From positions 62,001 to 126,000 of the forward strand of contig NZ_JAIOJZ010000018.1 in assembly GCF_020404845.1 (NCBI RefSeq): a stretch of 64,000 bases of DNA. The letters are read 5' to 3'. Position 1 is the stretch's first letter; every line of letters starts with the position of its first letter. The notes under the pieces were generated by a model. It was not told the DNA's origin and did not search any database. It saw nothing but the letters and a program-made list of their open reading frames with translations. Of the stretch, positions 40,817 through 48,801 are shown piece after piece. The translations under genes and the position numbers were made by a program. This DNA is from Streptomyces hyderabadensis (GTDB lineage: Bacteria; Actinomycetota; Actinomycetes; Streptomycetales; Streptomycetaceae).

Positions 40817-41830
40817 ATGACCGGCAACCGCCGTCCAACGATCAAAACGGTCGCCGCCCGCGCCGGCGTGGGCCGCACCACGGTCTCCCGGGTCGTCAAC
40901 GGCTCGGAGCTGGTCAGCGCCGATGCCCGGGAGAGGGTGCTTGCGGCGATCAAAGAACTGAACTACGTTCCCAACTCGGTCGCCCGCGGACTGGTCACCA
41001 ACCGTACCAACGCCGTGGCCCTGGTGATCCCGGAGTCGGAGAGCCGGCTCGGCTCGGAGCCGTTCTTCGCCGCGCTGATCCGCGGGGTCAGCGGCGCCCT
41101 GGCCGAAAGCCGTACCCAGTTGCAGCTGATGCTCGTCCGCGACCAGGCCGAGCGGGACCAGTTGACCGAGTCGGTCGCGACCCGGCGGGTGGACGGCGTG
41201 CTGCTGGTCTCCGTGCACTCCGAGGACCGGCTGCCGGGCATGCTGGAGGAGATGGGCCTGCCCACGGTGCTGGCCGGCCGCCGCGACGCGGGCGAGCGGC
41301 TGAGCTACGTCAACTCCGACAACGCGGGCGGGGCCGCGGCCGCGGTGCGGCACCTGCTGGGCGGCGGACGGCGCCGGGTCGCCACCATCACCGGGCCGCT
41401 GGACATGGACGTCGGCCGCAGCAGGCTCGCCGGATGGCACGCCGCGCACCGGGAGGCCGGAGTGCCCGCGAGCGAACTGCTCGTCGAGGCGGGCGACTTC
41501 ACCGAGGAGGGCGGCGCGAACGCCATGCGTTTGCTTCTTGAACGCGCCCCCGATCTGGACGCCGTCTTCGCCGCCTCCGACCTCATGGCGGTCGGTGCCC
41601 TGGCCGAACTGCGCCGGCAGAAGCGGCAGGTGCCCAAGGACGTCGCCGTCGTCGGTTTCGAGGACTCGGTCCTCGCCCGCCACACCGACCCGCCGCTGAC
41701 GACGGTGCGTCAGCCGGTGGAGGAGCTGGGCCGGACCATGGCCCGCATCCTCACCGGCATCACCCAGCACGGAGCGCCCCGGCAGCAGCTCACGCTGCCG
41801 ACGGAGCTGGTGGTGCGCCAGTCGTCGTAG
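40817..41830 (+). CDS. LacI-family transcriptional repressor
   Basis: 337 residues; GGGGGAG lies 5 bases before the ATG. The HTH and hinge are textbook (TIKTVAARAGVGRTTVSRVVN, split over residues 9-29, then YVPNSVARGL). The sugar-binding domain contains SRLGSEPFFAALIRGV and a late VVGFEDSVLARHTDPPLTTV. It should repress the divergent importer/GH1 operon, and probably itself, through the TGGGAACGTTCCCA operators, released by a beta-glucoside such as cellobiose. The GH64 operators differ at the core, so a second LacI protein may control that gene. Confidence 0.93.
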   Translation: MTGNRRPTIKTVAARAGVGRTTVSRVVNGSELVSADARERVLAAIKELNYVPNSVARGLVTNRTNAVALVIPESESRLGSEPFFAALIRGVSGALAESRTQLQLMLVRDQAERDQLTESVATRRVDGVLLVSVHSEDRLPGMLEEMGLPTVLAGRRDAGERLSYVNSDNAGGAAAAVRHLLGGGRRRVATITGPLDMDVGRSRLAGWHAAHREAGVPASELLVEAGDFTEEGGANAMRLLLERAPDLDAVFAASDLMAVGALAELRRQKRQVPKDVAVVGFEDSVLARHTDPPLTTVRQPVEELGRTMARILTGITQHGAPRQQLTLPTELVVRQSS

Positions 41831-41895
41831 GCCGCGGGCCCCTCACCACCGGGCGCGCGCTGGGGCGTCCGGCCGCCGCAGCGCCGGTCCGTCGG

Positions 41896-42300
41896 TCACG
41901 GGGCGGCCCGCTGCTGCTCCAGCCGCTCCAGGACACGCCGGCGCAGCAGTTCGTACTCCGCACGCAGTCGGCGTATCTCGGGCGGCCGGGGGACGACGGT
42001 GCCGCCGACGACCGTCTCGTGCGGACCGAACTGCTCCCGGGTGAGGTCGATCTCCAGGCCCATGCCCAGCCGGTTCCACCAGTGGTAGTCGACCCGCTCG
42101 CCGTCGACGTGCACCTCTGCGCGGATCAGTTCGCCCCCCAGCAGGTCGTTGAGCACCATGGCGGTCACGCCGCACTGGTCCCGGGCGGGATTGTCCTCGG
42201 TCCACTGCGCCCGGAACTCGGGTGTTGCGGTCTCGGCACTCCAACTGCTGCGGACGGCGTGCTCGACGTCGGCGAGAATCAAGGGTTTCATGCCGTCCAT
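41896..42300 (-). CDS. YunG-like hypothetical protein
   Basis: 134 residues. The pattern DQCGVTAMVLNDLLGGELIRAEV, then DYHWWNRLGMGLEIDLTREQF (here spoken of in two parts), matches the small YunG family of unknown function, with a conserved Cys and His that suggest a papain-like or NlpC-like hydrolase fold. An ATG three codons later is an equal start choice. It converges on the LacI gene with a 65-base gap and is divergent from a methyltransferase gene 36 bases away. The C-terminus is a basic helix (RRLRAEYELLRRRVLERL). Confidence 0.65.
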   Translation of the reverse strand: MDGMKPLILADVEHAVRSSWSAETATPEFRAQWTEDNPARDQCGVTAMVLNDLLGGELIRAEVHVDGERVDYHWWNRLGMGLEIDLTREQFGPHETVVGGTVVPRPPEIRRLRAEYELLRRRVLERLEQQRAAP

Positions 42301-42336
42301 TGTGTCGGCGGGCACTGACAGGGGGTGGCGTGCGGC

Positions 42337-43179
42337 ATGGAGATCGGCCGGGAATGGGACGAGACGCTGTTCTCCGGTACCGCGGCCTTCTACCGGCGGG
42401 GCCGGCTCCCGTACGCGCCTGGCCTGGCGGACCTGCTCGCCGGGGTGCTGGACCTGGACGGGCGGGGCCGGCTGCTCGACCTGGGGTGCGGGCCGGGGAC
42501 GGTCGCCCTGCCGCTGGCCGGCCTCTTCGACGAGGTGGTCGGGGTGGATCCGGACGCGGGGATGCTCGCGGAGGCCGCCCGGGGCGCCGCCGAGCTGGAC
42601 GTGCCGGGCAGGGTGCGGTGGGTGCGGGCCCGGGCGGAGGAACTCCCGGCGGGGCTCGGTGACTTCACGGTCGCAACGCTCGCCCAGTCGTTCCACTGGA
42701 TGGACCGCGAGCTGGTGGCCGCGACCGTGCGGGGCATGCTGCGGCCGGGCGGCGCGCTGGTGCACATCTCGGACCTCAAGGGAGAGAAGCGGAGCGTCGA
42801 CGGGCTGCCGCACCCGCCGGTGCCCCGGGCGGCGATCGACGGGCTCGTCCGGCGGTATCCGGGACCGGTCCGCCGGGCGGGCCGGGGGCTGCTGCCGCGC
42901 GGGACGCCCTCGGGTGAGCACGCGGTACTGGCCCGGGCCGGGTTCGCCGGCCCGTACCGCCACGTCGTGCCCGGCGGGCAGGCGATGGTACGCACGTGGG
43001 ACGACGTCGTCGCCGGGGTGTTCTCCATGTCGTTCTCGGCCCCGCACCTGTTCGGCGACCGGCTCGCCGGCTTCGAGGCGGATCTCCGCAGGCTGCTGCG
43101 GGATGCCTCGCCGCCGGGCGTCTTCTCCGGGCGCCGGCCGGGCACCGAGGTGTTCGTCTGGCCCCGCGGAGCGGACTGA
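42337..43179 (+). CDS. Class I SAM-dependent methyltransferase
   Basis: 280 residues. Motif I LLDLGCGPGTVALPLA is at about 46-61 with VVGVDPDAGML following, and motif III is LRPGGALVHISD. FHWMDRELVAATV and the C-terminal TEVFVWPRG are typical of UbiE/Tam-like enzymes of unknown substrate. A GTG at 42325 could add four residues. It converges on a quinone oxidoreductase gene 60 bases downstream. Confidence 0.88.
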   Translation: MEIGREWDETLFSGTAAFYRRGRLPYAPGLADLLAGVLDLDGRGRLLDLGCGPGTVALPLAGLFDEVVGVDPDAGMLAEAARGAAELDVPGRVRWVRARAEELPAGLGDFTVATLAQSFHWMDRELVAATVRGMLRPGGALVHISDLKGEKRSVDGLPHPPVPRAAIDGLVRRYPGPVRRAGRGLLPRGTPSGEHAVLARAGFAGPYRHVVPGGQAMVRTWDDVVAGVFSMSFSAPHLFGDRLAGFEADLRRLLRDASPPGVFSGRRPGTEVFVWPRGAD

Positions 43180-43239
43180 GCCAGTGGCCGGGCGCCGCTC
43201 GGGACGGCTGTGGCCGCCGGATGCCGCACGGGCCGGGGC

Positions 43240-44202
43240 CTACGGGGTCAGCACGATGCGTCCGAAGACCTCGCCCGCGTCCATCTTCCGGTGCGCCGAG
43301 GCCGCCTGGTCCAAGGTCAGCACCTCGTGGACGACGGTTTCGAACTCTCCCCGGCCCGCGGCGGCGAACTGCTCGGCCCGCACGGCTCGCAGGTCGGCTT
43401 CCGGGACGGTGGCGGCGCTGAAGGTGGCGAACGACATCGACTTCTGGAAGGACGCCATCAGCCGCGTGCCGAAGTCCGCGGGCGGCTGCCCCGCCACGGC
43501 GCCGACGACCACCATCCTGCCGTTCGGCGCGAGCCTGCTGAAGAAGGAGGGCAGCTCGGCTCCCGCGACGATGTCCACGATGACGTCGAAGTCCCCGGGG
43601 GCGTCCGGGCCGCCCTCGCCGGAGCGGTCCAGGACGTGGGTCGCGCCGAGCGCGCGCAGCCGCTCGCCACGCGCTGGCGAAGAGGTCGTGACCGCCACCG
43701 CCCCGGCACCGCCACGCGCCGCGAGCTGGACCGCCATGATGCCGATGCTGCCGGCCGCGCCCCGCACCAGCACGTTCTCCCCGGCGGCGAAGTGCGCGTG
43801 GGCGAGTGCGAAGTGCGCCACCACTCCGGCGCTGCCGAGCGTCACCGCGTTCACCGCGGACAACCCGGCGGGGAGCGGGAGGATGTCGTGGACCGGGGCG
43901 GTCGCCTGCTCGGCGCAGCCTCCGCCCACCCCGGTCTGCGCCCATACGCGCCGGCCGGTCCAGGAGGCGTCGACGCCCTCGCCGACCGCGGTCACGGTGC
44001 CCGCCACCTCGCCGCCGGGGACATGGCCCTCCTGGAATCCGTAGGAGGCGAGCGCACCGCTGCGAATGGCGACGTCGGCGCCGCTGACCCCGATCGCCTC
44101 CGTCGCGACCAGCACCTGTCCCGCGGCGGGCACGGGGACCGGCAGGTCGACGACCTCCAGCCCCTCGGGCCCGCCGAACGTCCGGATCACCACTGCCTTC
44201 AT
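43240..44202 (-). CDS. NADPH:quinone oxidoreductase-like, zinc-independent MDR family
   Basis: 320 residues. N-terminal MKAVVIRTFGGPEGLEVVDLP is characteristic, the GroES-like domain has PGGEVAGTVTAVGEGVDA, and the nucleotide-binding motif is GAAGSIGIMAVQLA. Zinc-binding cysteines of alcohol dehydrogenases are absent. It probably reduces quinones or enones. Divergent from a TetR gene, with a 16-base palindrome (44279-44294) between, so it is likely de-repressed by an electrophile or drug. Confidence 0.92.
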   Translation of the reverse strand: MKAVVIRTFGGPEGLEVVDLPVPVPAAGQVLVATEAIGVSGADVAIRSGALASYGFQEGHVPGGEVAGTVTAVGEGVDASWTGRRVWAQTGVGGGCAEQATAPVHDILPLPAGLSAVNAVTLGSAGVVAHFALAHAHFAAGENVLVRGAAGSIGIMAVQLAARGGAGAVAVTTSSPARGERLRALGATHVLDRSGEGGPDAPGDFDVIVDIVAGAELPSFFSRLAPNGRMVVVGAVAGQPPADFGTRLMASFQKSMSFATFSAATVPEADLRAVRAEQFAAAGRGEFETVVHEVLTLDQAASAHRKMDAGEVFGRIVLTP

Positions 44203-44278
44203 CTGCCGCTCCTCGCTCGCCCAAGCCGTGCCGCCGTGTTCGCCCCGGCGATCCGGGGCCGACCTCCTGGGACGCTAA

Positions 44279-44294
44279 CGGACGCCCCCGTCCG
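44279..44294. promoter_or_regulatory. Palindrome between quinone oxidoreductase and TetR genes
   Basis: CGGACG-CCCC-CGTCCG, a perfect 6-base dyad with a 4-base centre, ends 11 bases before the TetR GTG. Position and form fit a TetR operator controlling both divergent genes. Binding is inferred. Confidence 0.5.
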
Positions 44295-44305
44295 CTTCGC
44301 CTAAA

Positions 44306-44932
44306 GTGAGAGTGGTGACCGGTCATCTGTCTCACACCCTGCGCGCCGACGCCCAGGACAACCGCGAGCGCATCCTCGACGCGGCCCGCGCGCTGTTCGC
44401 CGCCGAGGGGCTGCGGGTCCCGATGCGGGAGGTCGCCCGGAGGGCCGGCGTCGGGCCCGCCACGCTCTACCGGCGTTTCCCGACCAAACAGGAGCTGGTC
44501 ACCGAGGCCTTCAGGGACCAGTTGCGCGCCTGCCGGACGATCGTGGACGAGGGACTGGCCCACCCCGATCCCTGGGCCGGCTTCTGCCTCGTCGTCGAGA
44601 AGACCTGTGAGCTGCACGCGCGGCACCTGGGTTTCACCGAGGCGTTCATGGCGGCCTATCCGGACGCGATGGACTTCGCCGCCGCCCGCGCGTACTCGCT
44701 GAAGGCCGTGGGTGAGCTGGCCCGCCGGGCCAAGGGAGCCGACGGTCTGCGCCCCGACTTCGTCCTGGACGACCTGATTCTCATGATCATGGCCAACCGG
44801 GGCATCCACGCCCTGTCGACGGCCGCCCGTGTGGCGGCCTCCCGGCGCTTCGCGGCGCTGGTGATCCAGGCGTTCCGGGCCTCCCCCGAGCATGCTCCGC
44901 TGCCGCCGGTACCACGGTTGGCGTCCTTGTGA
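44306..44932 (+). CDS. TetR-family transcriptional regulator
   Basis: 208 residues. The HTH is at about 20-65 (ILDAARALFAAEGLRVPMREVARRAGVGPATLYRRF, here in overlapping parts). The C-terminal domain has CELHARHLGFTEAFM and DDLILMIMANRG, like the SbtR-type ligand domain. GTG codons at 44306, 44312 and 44315 are alternative starts. Likely represses itself and the divergent quinone oxidoreductase. Confidence 0.9.
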   Translation: MRVVTGHLSHTLRADAQDNRERILDAARALFAAEGLRVPMREVARRAGVGPATLYRRFPTKQELVTEAFRDQLRACRTIVDEGLAHPDPWAGFCLVVEKTCELHARHLGFTEAFMAAYPDAMDFAAARAYSLKAVGELARRAKGADGLRPDFVLDDLILMIMANRGIHALSTAARVAASRRFAALVIQAFRASPEHAPLPPVPRLASL

Positions 44933-44997
44933 ACCCGACTGGCCCAGTCCGGCCGCGGCGGGCGTTTCCGCCCCGGCCTCCGTTCGTTGGGACGGAC

Positions 44998-45201
44998 ATG
45001 ATCAAGAAGCTCGCCTGTGTCTCCGTCATGGCCACCGCTCTGCTGGTCTCCGCTCCCGTCGCCGATGCGGCCCCCGAGCCCGGTCCGTCCGCCGGTGTTC
45101 CGGGCGGTCCGCTGCTGAACGGTCTCCTCGGATCGCTGGAGGTGGGGCATCCGGCCACCTCTCCGCAGTCGCTGCTCCCCCAGGGCCTCCTCGGCAGGTG
45201 A
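44998..45201 (+). CDS. Small secreted protein (67 aa)
   Basis: ATG 44998 is preceded by GGGACGGAC. A clear Sec signal peptide (MIKKLACVSVMATALLVSAPVADA, given here as a 24-residue region) ends near ADA-AP. The mature peptide of about 43 residues is Gly/Pro/Leu-rich (GGPLLNGLLGSL), with no cysteine. Unknown function. It is followed by a strong terminator hairpin at 45211-45250, which supports it as a real transcribed gene. Confidence 0.65.
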   Translation: MIKKLACVSVMATALLVSAPVADAAPEPGPSAGVPGGPLLNGLLGSLEVGHPATSPQSLLPQGLLGR

Positions 45202-45210
45202 AACACCCGG

Positions 45211-45250
45211 GGCGCAAGGGGGCGGTTGCGCGCAATCGCCCCCTTGCGCC
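45211..45250 (+). terminator. Terminator after the small secreted protein gene
   Basis: GGCGCAAGGGGGCG (45211-45224) pairs perfectly with CGCCCCCTTGCGCC (45237-45250). The 12-base loop itself contains TTGCGCGCAA. It begins 9 bases after the stop codon. Confidence 0.9.
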
Positions 45251-45372
45251 TGCGATGACCGGTTCGGCGTCCCGCTCCACCGGCGCCTCCCGGTCCCGCC
45301 AGACCGCGGCAGGCTTCCCGTAACCGCGGTCCGGAAGCCTCCAGGAAGTCATTCGAAACGCGGGAGGCTCCA

Positions 45373-46227
45373 GTGAAGTTTGCGAGCAAGAGGCGTGCCG
45401 GTGTGGTCGTGGCCGTGCTCAGCGGTCTGGCCCTGGCCGCGACCTCGACCACCGCCCACGCCGCGACCGGCCCCGACGTCATCGCCCACCGCGGCTCCTC
45501 GGGCATGGCACCCGAGAACACCGCCGCCGCCATCGACCTCGCCGTCCGCCAACGCGCCGACCACGTCGAGATCGACGTCCAACGCACCAAGGACGGCAAG
45601 CTCGTCAACTTCCACGACTGCACCATGGAACGCACCACCGACATCGAAGACCTCTACCCCGACCGTCCCGGCTACCGCGTCTCCGACTTCACCTGGAACG
45701 AACTGCGCCGCCTCGACGCCGGAAGCTGGTTCCACGACGACTACGCCGGCGAGCGGATCATCTCCGTCGACGACGTCATCCGCCGCATCCAGCACACCCG
45801 CACCGGGCTCCTCGCCGAGATCAGCCCGTGCAGCCAGTACGGCACCACCGTGGCCACCGACCTCGCGGACACCCTGCGCGGCAAGCCCGGTTATGTCCGC
45901 ACGGCCCTCGCCCGGAAGCAACTGGCCGTGCAGTCGTTCCAGACCGACGACGCCCGTACCTTCCACACCGCCCAGCCCGACATCCCCATCGGCATCCTCG
46001 ACGCCGACCGCCCCACCGACGCCGAACTCGTCGGACTCAGCCGGTGGGCCGACCAGATCAACCCCCAGCACACCGTCACCGACCAGCCCCTCGTCGACCG
46101 CGTCCACCAGCTCGGCATGGACATCAACGTCTGGACCGTCGACGAACCCGGCGCCATCCGCACCATGGCCGGCCTCGGCGTCGACGGCATCATCACCGAC
46201 TACCCCCAGACCCTCACCCAGCGCTGA
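45373..46227 (+). CDS. Secreted glycerophosphodiester phosphodiesterase (GlpQ-like)
   Basis: 284 residues from GTG 45373 with GGGAGG upstream. The Sec signal ends AHA-A at residue 30. The GDPD fold shows IAHRGSSGMAPENT (His39, Arg40, Glu48), EIDVQRTKDGKLVNFHD with metal-binding Glu/Asp and catalytic His, and the closing GVDGIITDYPQ. It hydrolyses glycerophosphodiesters outside the cell, giving glycerol-3-phosphate, often under phosphate control. Its stop lies in a 12-base tandem duplication, and its last 14 bases overlap the end of the convergent FGE gene (46214-46227). Confidence 0.93.
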   Translation: MKFASKRRAGVVVAVLSGLALAATSTTAHAATGPDVIAHRGSSGMAPENTAAAIDLAVRQRADHVEIDVQRTKDGKLVNFHDCTMERTTDIEDLYPDRPGYRVSDFTWNELRRLDAGSWFHDDYAGERIISVDDVIRRIQHTRTGLLAEISPCSQYGTTVATDLADTLRGKPGYVRTALARKQLAVQSFQTDDARTFHTAQPDIPIGILDADRPTDAELVGLSRWADQINPQHTVTDQPLVDRVHQLGMDINVWTVDEPGAIRTMAGLGVDGIITDYPQTLTQR

Positions 46228-47203
46228 ACCCGGCGCTGAACCCGGTGGTGTCCCCGTCGTTGGCGCAGCGGAAGCCGAGGTTGCCCGACGAGGAGTCCGG
46301 GGTGTTGGAGGAGCGGGCGGCGACCCGGTAGCGGTTGCAGTAGGAGTCGTGGCACAGGTAGGAGCCGCCGCGCAGGACCCGCGCCGTCCCGGTCTCGGGG
46401 CCGTGCGGGTCGACGGCCGGTGAGACGGCGTAGTAGGAGGCCGAGAACCAGTCGGAGCACCATTCCCACACGTTGCCCGCGGTGTTCCACAGACCGTGGC
46501 CGTTGGGCCGGTAGGACTTGACCGGTGCGGTGGTGAGGTGGCCGTCCTCGGCCGTGTTGACGTGGGGGAAGCGGCCCTGCCAGATGTTGCAGCGCCACCG
46601 GCCGTGCGGGGTCAGCTCGTCGCCCCAGGGGTAGCGGCGGCCCGCCAGTCCCCCGCGGGCGGCGTACTCCCACTCGGCCTCGGTGGGCAGCCGCTTGCCG
46701 GCCCACCGCGCGTAGGCGGTGGCGTCGTTCCAGGAGACGTGGACGACGGGGTGGTTCTGCCGTCCGGTGATGTCGGAGCGGGCGCCCTCGGGGCGGCGCC
46801 AGTGGGCGCCCCGTACGTTGATCCACCAGGGAGCGCCGGCCGCGTTGCCGAGGACGTCGGCGTCCGGGGCGGCGACCACCAGGTGGAAGACCGCCGAGGA
46901 ACCGAAGCGTTCGGCGTCGGTCACGTGGCCGGTCGCCTTGACGAAGGCGGCGAACTGGGCGTTCGTGACCGCGGTCGCGTCGATGTGGAAGGGGCTCAGA
47001 CGCACCGTGTGCACGGGTGTCTCGCCGTCGGCCGGATACCCCTCCCCGAAGGCGTCCCCCATGGCGAACCCACCGCCCGGCAGGCGCACCTGACCGCGCG
47101 TCGAGCGCGGGCGGGCGGCGGCCCCCCGCTCCGCGGGGGACGGGGCGGCCACGGTGACGGGGGCGGTCGCGGGGGCGCAGCACGGGCGGTGGGTGCTGGT
47201 CAT
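46214..47203 (-). CDS. Formylglycine-generating enzyme (aerobic sulfatase maturase)
   Basis: 329 residues. The active-site cysteine pair is present: RGGSYLCHDSYCNRYR puts Cys284 and Cys289 where FGE needs them. Other FGE segments are GGGFAMGD, HVSWNDATAYARWAGKRLPTEAEWEYAARGG (two adjoining stretches), GNVWEWCSDW and a final GNLGFRCAND. FGE oxidises the CxPxR cysteine of sulfatases to formylglycine using oxygen and copper. The sulfatase gene lies 32 bases upstream on the same strand. No signal peptide. The C-terminus GFSAGFSAG comes from a 12-base duplication and is unlike the family's usual end. Confidence 0.95.
   Translation of the reverse strand: MTSTHRPCCAPATAPVTVAAPSPAERGAAARPRSTRGQVRLPGGGFAMGDAFGEGYPADGETPVHTVRLSPFHIDATAVTNAQFAAFVKATGHVTDAERFGSSAVFHLVVAAPDADVLGNAAGAPWWINVRGAHWRRPEGARSDITGRQNHPVVHVSWNDATAYARWAGKRLPTEAEWEYAARGGLAGRRYPWGDELTPHGRWRCNIWQGRFPHVNTAEDGHLTTAPVKSYRPNGHGLWNTAGNVWEWCSDWFSASYYAVSPAVDPHGPETGTARVLRGGSYLCHDSYCNRYRVAARSSNTPDSSSGNLGFRCANDGDTTGFSAGFSAG
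46221..46244. repeat. 12-base tandem duplication at the convergent GDPD/FGE ends
   Basis: GCGCTGAACCCG occurs twice in tandem (46221-46232, 46233-46244). It carries the GDPD stop and encodes the doubled FSAG at the end of FGE. The copies are identical. Confidence 0.95.
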
Positions 47204-47235
47204 CGTTCCTCGAATCGTTCGCGCGGCGGGGCCCG

Positions 47236-48801
47236 CTACGCCTTGTACGTGGACTCGTCGAGTCCGCTCAGGGTCGGGTCGTGTCCCACCTCGCCGACGT
47301 CGTACATCGACGTCATCCAGTGGTAGAAGTTGTCCCCGCGCTCGCGCAGGACGTCGTAGAGCCGGCGCATCATGCGGCCGCGGACCTCCGCCCGCTCCGG
47401 ATGCGCGTAGACGTTCTGCAGTTCGTCCGGGTCGGTGTGCAGGTCGTACAGCTCGTTGACGGAGTCGGGGTTGACGACGAGTTTGTAGCGGTCCTCGCGC
47501 AGCATGCGCTGCGGGTAGGGGAAGTGGTGGCCGTGGAACTCGCAGACGATGTCCTCGTCCCACTGGACCGACTCGCCCCGCACGAGGGGCAGCAGGCTGC
47601 GCGAGTCGACGGCGGGTTTGGGGTCCAGGCCCGCCAGTTCGAGGATGGTGGCGGTGCAGTCGAGGAGGCTGACGAACTCGTCGCGCACCTGGCCGCCGGG
47701 CGCTCCCGGGACCCGGAGCAGACCGGGGGTGCGGTAGATGTCCTCGTACATCGCGGGGCCCTTGTCGTGCAGCCGGTGCGAGCCGGTGAACTCCCCGTGG
47801 TCGCAGGTGAAGAACACCGCCGTGTCGTCCGCGAGGCCGAGCCGCTCCATGGCCGCCGTCACCCGGCCGATCTGCGCGTCGATGAGGGCGACGTAGCCCC
47901 AGTAGACGGCGATGAGCTTGCGGGTGGTCTCGATGGGCATGGTGTCGAAGGTCCAGTGCGCGCTGTAGTTGCGCTGGACCGGCGGTTTGCCCTCGAAGGT
48001 CTCGGACACCGACCGCGGCAGCTCCACGTCCGCGGGGTCGACCAGGTCGAAGTACTCGTCCGGGAGGATGTACGGCAGGTGCGGTCCGAAGAAGTGCAGG
48101 GCCAGGAAGAAGGGCCGGCCGTGCTCGTGGGCGTCGGCGGCGTACCGCTCCAGCTGCTCGATGGCGCGGGTGGCCAGGTAGTACTCGAAGGTGGCCTCGA
48201 CCGGCTGGTGCAGCCGGGCGGCCAGCAGGTTGCCGGGGCCGCCGTTGGGCAGGGTGCCGCGCACGCGGTCGCTGATCTCGTACGGGGGGAGTCCGCGTTC
48301 GGCGAGGTAGGCGAGGTAGTCGGGGTGGTCGACGGGGTTGTGCCAGCCGGGCAGCTGGGGTCCGTCGAAGCCGTAGTCGGCCGCGGTGCGCCGGTTGCCG
48401 GCGTGCCACTTGCCGAACAGCCCGCAGTTGTAGCCGTGTTCGCGCAGGGCCCGGGAGAACGCGAACTGGTCCTCGGCCAGGTCTTCGAGGTAGCCGACGT
48501 TGCGTTCGTGGTTGGCGAGGAGCTTGTGCCGGAAGGGTGCCTGGCCGGTCAGGAGGCTGGCGCGGGCCGGGGTGCAGATGGCGGTGGGGGTGTACCAGCG
48601 GTCGAAGCGGGTTCCCGTGGCGGCCAGTTCGTCGAGTGCCGGGGTGTGTGCCAGCGGATTGCCGTAGGCGCCGAGGGTGTCCGTGCGGTGCTGGTCGGTC
48701 ATGAGGAAGAGGATGTTCTTCCGGGACGCGCCGGACCGGGTGCCGGGGCCGGTGCCGGTGCCGGTGCCGGTGCCGGTGCCGGGCTGGCTCGCTTGCGTCA
48801 C
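47236..48801 (-). CDS. Type I sulfatase, cytoplasmic
   Basis: 521 residues from GTG 48801, overlapping the binding-protein stop (GTGA). The formylglycine signature CTPAR has Cys76, Pro78 and Arg80, followed by ASLLTG. Metal-site segments are LFLMTDQH at the N-terminus and FFTCDHGEFTG mid-protein. It hydrolyses a sulfate ester. There is no signal peptide; instead a Gly-Thr repeat tail (residues 8-18), encoded by GGTGCC repeats, precedes the fold. Activated by the FGE encoded next. Being cytoplasmic and coupled to an importer, it should act on an imported organosulfate. Confidence 0.93.
   Translation of the reverse strand: MTQASQPGTGTGTGTGTGPGTRSGASRKNILFLMTDQHRTDTLGAYGNPLAHTPALDELAATGTRFDRWYTPTAICTPARASLLTGQAPFRHKLLANHERNVGYLEDLAEDQFAFSRALREHGYNCGLFGKWHAGNRRTAADYGFDGPQLPGWHNPVDHPDYLAYLAERGLPPYEISDRVRGTLPNGGPGNLLAARLHQPVEATFEYYLATRAIEQLERYAADAHEHGRPFFLALHFFGPHLPYILPDEYFDLVDPADVELPRSVSETFEGKPPVQRNYSAHWTFDTMPIETTRKLIAVYWGYVALIDAQIGRVTAAMERLGLADDTAVFFTCDHGEFTGSHRLHDKGPAMYEDIYRTPGLLRVPGAPGGQVRDEFVSLLDCTATILELAGLDPKPAVDSRSLLPLVRGESVQWDEDIVCEFHGHHFPYPQRMLREDRYKLVVNPDSVNELYDLHTDPDELQNVYAHPERAEVRGRMMRRLYDVLRERGDNFYHWMTSMYDVGEVGHDPTLSGLDESTYKA
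48739..48780. repeat. GGTGCC hexanucleotide repeat inside the sulfatase gene
   Basis: Five perfect GGTGCC units (48751-48780) plus a sixth interrupted unit (48739-48744) encode the Gly-Thr tail at the sulfatase N-terminus. Slippage changes length by two residues without frameshift. Confidence 0.9.

Noticed and set aside
45889..45894. TTA triplets considered as bldA-dependent codons (also near 23318 and 26865)
   Set aside because: These TTA strings straddle GGT-TAT or GGT-TAC codons and are out of frame; I noticed no in-frame TTA, though I did not check every codon exhaustively.
48739..48780. Short regular repeats considered as CRISPR-like
   Set aside because: Units are only 6 bases, without spacers, and lie in a coding frame; no cas gene is present.
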